Below the pieces are notes generated by a model. That model searched no databases and had not been told where the DNA came from. It saw only the letters and a list, made by a program, of their open reading frames with translations. This document shows positions 57,338 to 64,000 of a stretch of DNA of 64,000 nt, in pieces. Both the position numbers and the translations under genes were made by a program. Position 1 is the first letter of the stretch; each line of letters starts with the position of its first letter. Source of the stretch: Nyssa sinensis (taxonomy: Eukaryota > Streptophyta > Magnoliopsida > Cornales > Nyssaceae); contig CM018032.1 of the NCBI GenBank assembly GCA_008638375.1, positions 51,482,501 through 51,546,500 of the forward strand, written 5' to 3'.

Positions 57338-57981
57338 TTTGCAAGAATTTTGGGGAAAAACAGAGATTTTGTTTTAATCCATTCCAGAATAAGAAGAAAA
57401 GAGAGAAGCGGTGAAGATTAGCAATGGCAACGGGACGGGTTTGGGAGAGGATGACCCTTCTTTAACCTTGACCTTGTTTATATTTTCTGTCCCCGACCCC
57501 GTTCCGTCCCGTTTAGAGGTTTATCCCGATCCCGACCCGACCCCATTTATATTCCCCGACTTCATCCCGTCCGGCCTCGAATCCTGATATATATATTTTT
57601 TAAGTAAGTTAAAACTTTTATTTTCATAGTAAATTATTAATTTTTTTTGGTCAAAATAACTAATACAAAAATAAATATATGAATGTGATATAAAAAACCT
57701 TAAAACTAATTTTATATAATATTATTTATTGGTAAATATAGTGTATATAAAAATAAATAAAAAAACTTAATATATAAACGGAGCGAGGTGATCATCCCCA
57801 AACCTGATGGAGTTTTAAAAGTCATACCCTACTCCTTCCCGACTTCGTTTATGAGTACTTCATACCTGTCTCATTAAAAACGAGGCGGGATGGGACGGGG
57901 CTTCGACAAGGCGGGATAAATTTCCATCCCTAGTGAAGATGAATGGTAGAGTAGTGGTGGTGTAGTACTTGGAGGAGTCAA
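57338..57981 (+). other. leader region of the small gene at 61004, split by a hAT element
   Basis: Non-mobile sequence remains at 57338-57418 and 57941-57981. It is purine-rich (AGAAGAAAAGAGAGAAGCG), as is usual for plant 5' leaders, and it joins the ATG at 61004 if the F5 insertion is ignored. The assignment is inferred from the insertion map. Confidence 0.45.
57419..57932. mobile_element. non-autonomous hAT-type element, 514 bp
   Basis: Terminal inverted repeats are TAGCAATGGCAACGGG on the left and the complement of TAGGGATGGAAATTTATCC on the right. It is flanked by a perfect 8-bp duplication GTGAAGAT (57411-57418 and 57933-57940), the size expected of hAT transposases. The inside is AT-rich with GGGACGGG-like repeats near both ends and has no transposase frame, so it depended on an autonomous relative. 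Confidence 0.88.
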
Positions 57982-60908
57982 TGTCACGCCCCGAATTCCA
58001 GCGAACCCGGGCGCGAGTAACGAGACAAAAAGAAAATAAAATAATAAGAAAATAAAGGACAATCAAGTACAGTTCAGCACTTAACTTAATCCACCATTCT
58101 GATACAATACATAAAGTCTTGTCCATTAGTTCACGACATACAAAAATAGGAAATAGTCTCGGGCTTATGCCCTTGTACAACATTAAGTGCGCCCCTCGGG
58201 CCAAACATAATCCATAATCAAATCATCTTTAAGTCTCGCACAGCTGGAGTATCATCTGAAATGTTTGTCCCACGAATGGGTCAGCTCAACTGCTAGTACA
58301 ATATAATGCTAATGCAAGAAACAAAATTAAGGGCGTGGCATGTGCAAGTGTACAGTTATATCTACATGACATTCAGTATCATCAATGCAGCATTTGAACA
58401 GTATGCGTGACACACCCATGCAACTTTATGCCACCATGTCTCATCTTACGGTCCTTCCCCGATAGCCCGAGTACTACTATATGTCTCGCTTCATGGTCCG
58501 GAACCCGTCAGGCATGCGAGTACCTAATGGCCGATTTTGGGTTTTTCACCACAGGATCTGCACCCTCATAATTCACAGCACCACGTGCTCAACTCACCCC
58601 ATGTCCAAGGAATCACACTATGCCAATATGCTCTGATTCATTCATGCTACAATGTAATTTCAATGATGCATCTCATTCACACATGAAGCATGCTTTCAAT
58701 TACATATTTCATAGTCTCAACAGTTCTCAAAGAATATAATCCACACATTATACTAACACATGCGATATACACATAATCATCATCCACATTATCACCCAAC
58801 TTTCAGCAAGATAGCATGAAGCACATAAGCATGTGAACAATCAAACAAACATATGAATCATCAAGTCAACAGAGCAGTTATTCCTAAACTCAATTCTATT
58901 TCTTACTTAGCACAATATATCGTACCTGGTGAGTCAGTCTCAACTCAGAAAAATGTACTCGTAAGGTAGCCGAACTAGCAATAGAATGCAGAAGGTTAGA
59001 TCACCTTCTCCTTGCCCTTCCGTGTCCCTAAAATCATAACATGTGACTCAATCTATTTGTTACTTGAATTATGTTATTCAACAAATTTTATGTCTTTATT
59101 TTATAAGTTTCTATTTTGCTAAATTAAACCCTACTATTGAGTCCGGAACGTCGAAGAAAATAAGTTTAAGTTTTCGTGGAATTCAATTCGGACATCTGAG
59201 CTAAAAAGGGCAAAACAGTCATTTTACACGTTTCACGGGTCCTTACATCCCGAGACCTCTTTTCATAAATCGGACCCCACGGTTGAGTCCAGAATGCTCG
59301 AAATAATAAAGTTTCACTAATTGTTTACTTAATTTGAAGTTCGTTTGACTGTGTTTCAATTCAGGGATATTTTGATAATTTTAAATGTTATTACGGGTCT
59401 TTTATTTTTGGGGACCCCATCTCATAAAACAGACCTCTCCGTTGGCCTCAGAATGGTCGAGATAGTCAAAATACACTAATGACTTGTCCTATTTGGACTC
59501 CAGATTATTTTAGAACATTTAAATAATTAAATTAATTTAAGTAATTAATTAATTAATTTAATTAATATTTTATTCTGGTGGGGTCAGATCATAATTTCTC
59601 AAAAGTTTAGGGGTCAAAGTGTAATTTCTGAAAGTTCTAGGGTCAAACCTAATTTCTAAAAAGTCTAGGGTTAAATTTGTAATTTTTCAAATTTCCTATT
59701 CTCAATTCGATTAGCCAAATAGGGATTAATCCAGAACAAGGATAGGATATCCCTGTTCCCGTTTCAATTTCAATTTTTCAATTTCTTACACCCATAGCCA
59801 AACACCCCTAACCCATTTTAATTTAAAACCTAGAGGTGACACGTGGCAGGGGCGGATCGCCCAAGCCCGACCCGAACCAGAACCGGACCCGACCCGAACA
59901 CCCCCCCTTTTTCCCCGTTTTTCCTGCGAGGCACCAGTAGGGTTCCAGCGCCTTCTCCGGCGCCGGCGACATTTCCCGGCGAGATTTTCAAGCTTTTAAA
60001 ATGCAGTCCTCTTCGTTTTCTCCCAAGGATTCCACATTTAGGCTCGATTTTGGGATTAGACCAACGGATTTTCACGAATAGAGGGTCAAACCTCTCGGTC
60101 AACCCTCCGGCCGACCCTTCTTCTTCATTTTCGTGACTGGTTGGTCACTATTTGGACTCCCCCTTTAACCTAATGTGTTTCTGCACTCATGGGAATCATT
60201 TTCCCAGCATCCAAACAAGGTTTTAAACAAGTTTTTCCTAACCAACCGATTATTCACCCTCACCTGCAACTCACTATTTCTATTTCATTTCCTAATCATT
60301 TTGGTTGGTTTATTTTGCAAAATGATCCATATTTTGTACACTATAAGGCCCTAGAATTAAACCAATTTAATACGCAAGGAAATGAAAAATCAGAAATGAA
60401 CCACTTACCACTTTTCTGGGTTTCTCTCTCTAGCCGTGTGTCTCCTTCACCTTCTTGGCTCCAAGCTTGATTCAAGCTCCAAGATCTCCTTCCCCTTTCC
60501 AGAACTCTCTCTCTCGCTCTCTGTCTCTCTTTTCTTTCTTTCTTTCCAACCGACCGAGGTATATACACATACACAGCCACTTTCTCACATAACCACCTGC
60601 ACAGCCCACTATTCTTGACCTTTCCTCTCTGTTCAAGCCACCCTAGTTCCCTACAAGGCAGCTTTGCATTAAATGCAAAGCTGACCTATTATATATATAT
60701 ATATATATATATATCTATACATTTCCACTCATGCACACATCCGTAGACACACACACACACTTACACGACACCACACATCAAACCTATATATATATATATA
60801 TATATATCCATACACATAACAGTTCACACACACATCCAATTATACACACATACTTCCACAATTTCCTTTAAATATGTACACATCTATATACACACATTGC
60901 ATCCATGT

Positions 60909-60943
<35 letters not shown>

Positions 60944-60999
60944 TTATAGAAGCAAAAAAATTTTCATAAATAATAAAAAAAAAATTACAGGTTTTTATA
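57982..60999 (-). mobile_element. solo LTR, family F (copy F5), inserted at a start codon
   Basis: Ends are TGTCACGCCCCGAATTCC and ACAGGTTTTTATA (decayed from CAGGTTATTACA). Flanking 5-mers are GTCAA (57977-57981) and GTAAA (61000-61004), which differ at one base. Length is 3018 bp. The right-hand 5-mer supplies the A of the ATG at 61004. It carries the shared F/G core (58240-58630) and the G-box/C-rich block. No coding domain is seen. Confidence 0.87.
59838..59910. promoter_or_regulatory. G-box plus C-rich (quadruplex complement) tract in F5
   Basis: TGACACGTGGCAGG, with CACGTG at 59840-59845, is followed by CCCGACCCGAACC-type repeats. Confidence 0.55.
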
Positions 61000-61003
61000 G
61001 TAA

Positions 61004-61342
61004 ATGTCGACAGAGCTTCTCTGCAAGTTCCCAGACAATGGGGCCGTCGATTTTGACTACTCCCAGAGTTCCATCGGGTCACCTTTGGTTTCATCTCGCC
61101 TTTTCCCTCCGGTCGTCTCCTTCCAGCTTGGTGATGGTCATGGCAATGGCCTCAGCCTCACAATGCCGCCCATTGAATTGGGTCCATCGACACAAAGAAA
61201 GAGAAAACTATCGTTTGATGATGAGAAGGAGAAAGGGCTGCTCCTTGAGAACAACAATATCGGTACTCTAATCAACAAAGTGACTGCCAAAATCAAGAAG
61301 AAAATTAGCACCTGTGTCTTAAATAATCTGAACAATAACTGA
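61004..61342 (+). CDS. small basic-tailed protein, 112 aa, family not recognised
   Basis: The frame runs from ATG to TGA without a stop and starts MSTELLCKFPDNGAVDFDYS. The C-terminal half carries two basic clusters, QRKRKLSFDDEKEK around residues 65-78 and KIKKKI near 95-100, which could act in nuclear import or nucleic-acid contact. There is no signal peptide and no membrane span. I recognise no family. Codon use and amino-acid balance look like a real plant exon, unlike the repeat-derived frames. LTR F5 ends at 60999, so its 5' leader now lies 3 kb upstream, and another LTR begins one base after the stop. It may be a single-exon gene or the first exon of a longer one, and expression is doubtful after so many insertions. 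Confidence 0.5.
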   Translation: MSTELLCKFPDNGAVDFDYSQSSIGSPLVSSRLFPPVVSFQLGDGHGNGLSLTMPPIELGPSTQRKRKLSFDDEKEKGLLLENNNIGTLINKVTAKIKKKISTCVLNNLNNN

Positions 61343-61550
61343 TGTAGCTATTTTTGGCTCGTCAAGGATACGACCGTCACTGCGAATGAACCTGCAAAGA
61401 AATAAGACAAAAAGCCACCAGGAATGGCTCCGGTGGGTAGCCGCTCCGATGGTTCAATGAGATCAAGTAGAGAGAAAATTACTTGATCTAATAATATCTT
61501 TCTCTTATCACTTAAGTAAAAATCAGATCCTTTATACATACCTTTTCCAG

Positions 61551-61562
61551 TGTATTTATAGG
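61551..61562 (-). promoter_or_regulatory. TATA box of the 597-bp LTR
   Basis: CCTATAAATACA on the minus strand, about 380 bp from the LTR 5' border. Confidence 0.55.
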
Positions 61563-61894
61563 TTAATGGGGTTTTGTTTTTTGTGCTAAGCGGTGGATGT
61601 AATGATATCTTTATGTCACTGTTTCATTATTAATTTTACAGCGATGTAGGGCTAAGACTTATTTCGTCTTTGGTCAGAACTAGACTCTGCCATCTGTCAG
61701 GCGGCACAGAATTCATCATGACGGCATACGTCATAATAAGTTTTGTAAATGGTTGTCCTATCACAACATCGGTATGCCGAGGTACTCTTGTAGTGACTTC
61801 GGTAGCCTTAAGAAACAACCTAGGCTATTTGAGTGTGTCGGAATAAAATAACCCCTTTATACTTTATTTTGAGAAGTTTATATAATTCAAGCTG

Positions 61895-61904
61895 GACACG
61901 TGTC
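61895..61904. promoter_or_regulatory. palindromic G-box in the LTR U3
   Basis: GACACGTGTC is a perfect palindrome containing CACGTG, upstream of the TATA box in LTR orientation. Confidence 0.5.
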
Positions 61905-61939
61905 AAGTCCTAATTGGGAGTATATTTTTTGGTGTATCA

Positions 61940-61959
61940 GCTACTCCCCCCCAAGCTTG
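61940..61959 (-). other. polypurine tract candidate
   Basis: On the minus strand the sequence reads AAGCTTGGGGGGGAGTAGC directly before TGATACACC. A G-rich purine run at this place is the usual plus-strand primer of LTR elements. It fixes the element's direction as minus. Confidence 0.55.
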
Positions 61960-62482
61960 AGTCCTAAATCATGCGTGCAGGACTGAGGTTAGGGTTTATG
62001 TGTATTTTATTGTCTTTAAAAAATCACGTGCACGCGCATTAATAAGCAGTTTTTTCGGTATTTCGAGGAGGCTTGAGCCGTCATGGCAGTTTTAATGCGC
62101 CGACCGTTGTTTCAAGAATCAAAGCTATTCATTACGCCAGCCGTTTATTTTGATTTTCTCAAGATTTTTAAAATGTATCGGTTCCCGGTTGCGTGAAATC
62201 ATAAAAATGATACGTTTATTTTAGAAATCCTGACGATCTTTATTACGAGAACTATTCACACCTCTTTAAACAGTTTCAACATATTTTTCGAGCGTAACCT
62301 CCGGTGAACTCAGGACGATTTTTGGCGACGGTGATCTGACATTTGAAACGTGTGACCGGTAACTTCCTTATTTCTAGTGCTGTTTTTCTCTTCGTCATTT
62401 TATTCTTCGTTCTGGCTCTATTTTCGGTTTCATCTTTGTTATTCTTCTTTCTGGTTTCTCGAAATTTCTTTGTGTATTGATC
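61960..62482 (+). promoter_or_regulatory. upstream region of the Transposase_28-type gene
   Basis: No other frame is present. The last 120 bp are T- and CT-rich (TTCTTTCTGGTTTCTCG), as in plant 5' leaders. No strong TATA box was found by eye. In-frame TTG at 62477 precedes the chosen ATG. Confidence 0.3.
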
Positions 62483-64000
62483 ATGTCTGGTTCAAAAATG
62501 GGAGAAGTTAGGGTTGAGCCAGAAATTAGGGGTGAAGACGATCCGCCGTCTTCATCCTCTACTTTTTCGTTCTCGTCTTCTCAGTTTGCCTTAGAGTCGA
62601 GTGGTAGGGAGGCTAGCACATCCCATAGGGAAGAGGGTGAGAGTCATATGACGAAGGGGATGTTGTCAACCCTTAGGAAACAATACCAGTTTCCAAGGAA
62701 TGTGTCCTGTAGAGTCCCTAAGCCTTCAGATCGTCCTTCCGACATTAAGCGGGGGGAGATCTATGTTTATTTTGAATGGTTCGAGTTAGGCGTACGCCTC
62801 CCTTTTCATCCTCTTTTTAGGGAATTTTTTACTTATTTTAACATCTATCCTTCCGATCTAAATGTTAATAGCTGGAGGCAGCTTTTAGGTTTTTTAGTTT
62901 TAGGTTTTTTGAATAAGGTCCAAGTAGATCTGGACCTCATTCACAGTAAAATGGATATGAAGTTCCTTTCTACTGAGGGACTTTATTATATCTGTTTTGA
63001 TCAGAGGTACCGACCTCTGACTTCAGTACCATCTTCCAATAAAACATGGAAGAAATGGTATTTTTTCGTCGGGGGAGGTTGGGAGCGAGAAGACTATGAA
63101 GGCGACCTGAGTCTTTTTCCTCGGCATACCGGCCCCATTGGTGAGTTTTGTTAGATCTCAGTTTGGTATATAATAGTGTTTTTGTGTATCTGTTTCTCTT
63201 TTTTGGTACATGTGATAAGTATGTTTTCGTGGTTTTGTTACAGATAAAGGGAAGTGGAAAAGGTCAGCTTTCACTCCCGAGATTGAGAAAAGATACAAAA
63301 AACTTCTTCAGCCTGCTTTTCGTCATCATCTGCAAATTTTATCATCAAAAAATCTAATGGCGGCAGGTTTGACTAAGGCAGATGGGGCCAAAGTAAAGAA
63401 GTCTATTTTGGCTGGATATGTCCCATCCAGCAAAGCTAAAACTGGGGGTTCTACCTCATCTATACCTAAACAAGCCGAGGTACCGACGTCGTCAGAAGTA
63501 CCTCGGCCAGCCCAAAAGAAGAGAAGGGTAATTTCGAGGGCTGCTCGGGGGGCTGCCGAAGTGGCAGCGCAGGAGGCTGATAAGATGAATCAGTCGGGGC
63601 CATCTCAGCCTACTGAGGCTCAAGTTCCACCGCCTGCCGAGGCTCACGGGCAACCAACTGAAGCTGCCTCAGCTACCCCAAAGACAACGCCTTCAGGCCC
63701 AACTGGAGCTCAAGGGGGATCGAGTTCGGTACTCCTGAATCCTGCCGAAGCACCTACGGGTTCAGAGGCCATAAAGGTGGCATTGAAGATGGGGCTGCCT
63801 TCTGGTTTTAACAAAAAAGGGACGAGGCAGATTCTAGGGGAATTGATGTCGGGCTACGTAAGGGTAATACTTTTCTCTCTTCTTTTTTTTTTTTTGACAT
63901 GTTTTGATGTTGTTTGTAGGGCATCGAGGCAACTGGTTTACTGATGGACCGGTTTGCTGAGGCTGAGAAGGCGTCGGGCCTTCAAGATGAATTGAAGAAG
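62483..64000 (+). CDS. putative gypsy-type transposon protein (Transposase_28 / PF04195-like), three exons seen, 3' end outside window
   Basis: Proposed exons are 62483-63140, 63244-63857 and 63920 to beyond 64000, joined by GT...AG introns that keep frame (first junction splits a Asp codon, second falls between codons). Exon 1 starts MSGSKMGEVRVEP; residues 1-55 are Ser/Glu-rich, and residues about 60-205 carry the family pattern: YQFPRNVSCRVPKPSDR, GEIYVYFEWFELGVRLPFHP, the conserved W in NVNSWRQLLGF, and SSNKTWKKWYFFV. Exon 2 has a basic patch (AQKKRRVISRAARG) and a Pro/Ala/Thr-rich linker. Exon 3 opens with an Ala/Glu/Lys-rich, coiled-coil-like run (MDRFAEAEKASGLQDE). The family's biochemical role is unknown despite its name. 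The gene lies beside a minus-strand 3' LTR and polypurine tract, so it looks like an extra antisense gene inside that retrotransposon. Sure of the family, less so of exon borders. Confidence 0.72.
63141..63243 (+). other. intron 1 of the Transposase_28-type gene
   Basis: 103 bp, GTGAGT at the 5' end and TTTTGTTACAG at the 3' end, T-rich within. Without splicing, the frame stops 14 bp into it. Confidence 0.7.
63858..63919 (+). other. intron 2 of the Transposase_28-type gene
   Basis: About 62 bp, GTAAGG to TTGTTTGTAG with a long T-run, near the lower limit for plant introns. The 5' border may be off by one base because the position of the T-run is hard to count by eye. Confidence 0.6.

Larger units (their letters stand above)
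61343..61939 (-). mobile_element. 597-bp LTR, minus orientation, probable 3' LTR
   Basis: On the minus strand it begins TGATACACC and ends AAAAATAGCTACA, keeping the TG...CA rule. A TATA box CCTATAAATACAC (complement of 61551-61562) sits in the second half, and a perfect GACACGTGTC lies upstream of it at 61895-61904. A purine tract next to its 5' border (see 61940) identifies it as a 3' LTR, so the element body lies to the right. Its left border touches the stop codon of the small gene; ACTGA (61338-61342) would be the left target duplication, the partner being outside the window. It is unrelated to families E, F and G. Confidence 0.6.

Overview
The window reads as repeat-dense nuclear heterochromatin from a flowering plant. 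The evidence is CACTA-type ends (CACTACAAGAAAA with GCGACGCA subterminal repeats), a hAT element with an 8-bp duplication, long LTRs with 5-bp duplications, a plant LINE relic and a spliced plant-retroelement gene. No bacterial features and no complete, clearly recognisable host gene were seen. The plant lineage cannot be named from the sequence alone.

Layout. (1) 1-16118: six full and one truncated copy of a 2.6-2.8 kb macrosatellite. Each copy carries, in order, a 147-bp palindrome, one end of a CACTA transposon, an AT-rich linker, 7-10 copies of a 161-bp unit, and a minus-strand exon relic. (2) 16119-24657 and 31145-32131: the same 161-bp unit as a plain satellite (about 53 and 6 units), with marker variants recurring every 7, 8, 9 and 11 units. 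The two parts are one array split by an LTR insertion. (3) 24663-31144: solo LTR E1, itself split by solo LTR F1. (4) 32132-32231: a gap of exactly 100 N. (5) 32232-42106: LTR F2, then an inverted repeat with 1.4-kb arms whose left arm is split by LTR F3; its spacer holds LTR-like and LINE relics. (6) 43476-49310: LTR G1 split by F4. (7) 51238-57332: LTR G2 split by E2. (8) 57333-61342: the apparent 5' leader and coding sequence of a small unrecognised gene, broken by a hAT element and by LTR F5, which inserted at the start codon. (9) 61343-64000: a 597-bp LTR in minus orientation starting one base after that gene's stop codon, with a polypurine tract next to it, followed by a plus-strand, intron-containing gene of the 'putative gypsy type transposon' (Transposase_28) family that runs off the window.

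Three related long-LTR families (E about 3.2 kb, F about 3.05 kb, G about 2.8 kb) account for nine insertions. Eight show 5-bp target duplications (seven exact, F5 with one mismatch); F2 has lost its other flank to the gap. None contains gag or pol, so all are read as solo LTRs. Their strands follow the usual plant Ty3/Gypsy LTR polarity (3' end ...GTGACA), supported in G1 and G2 by TATA boxes. Nesting gives a relative order: satellite, then E1, then F1; inverted repeat, then F3; G1, then F4; G2, then E2.

Most long open frames here are artefacts. The 161-bp unit yields similar peptides on both strands and in shifting frames, because 161 is not a multiple of 3; other frames are TA/CA microsatellite translations. 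The only coding calls made are the small gene at 61004, the Transposase_28-type gene from 62483, and decayed exon or LINE relics.
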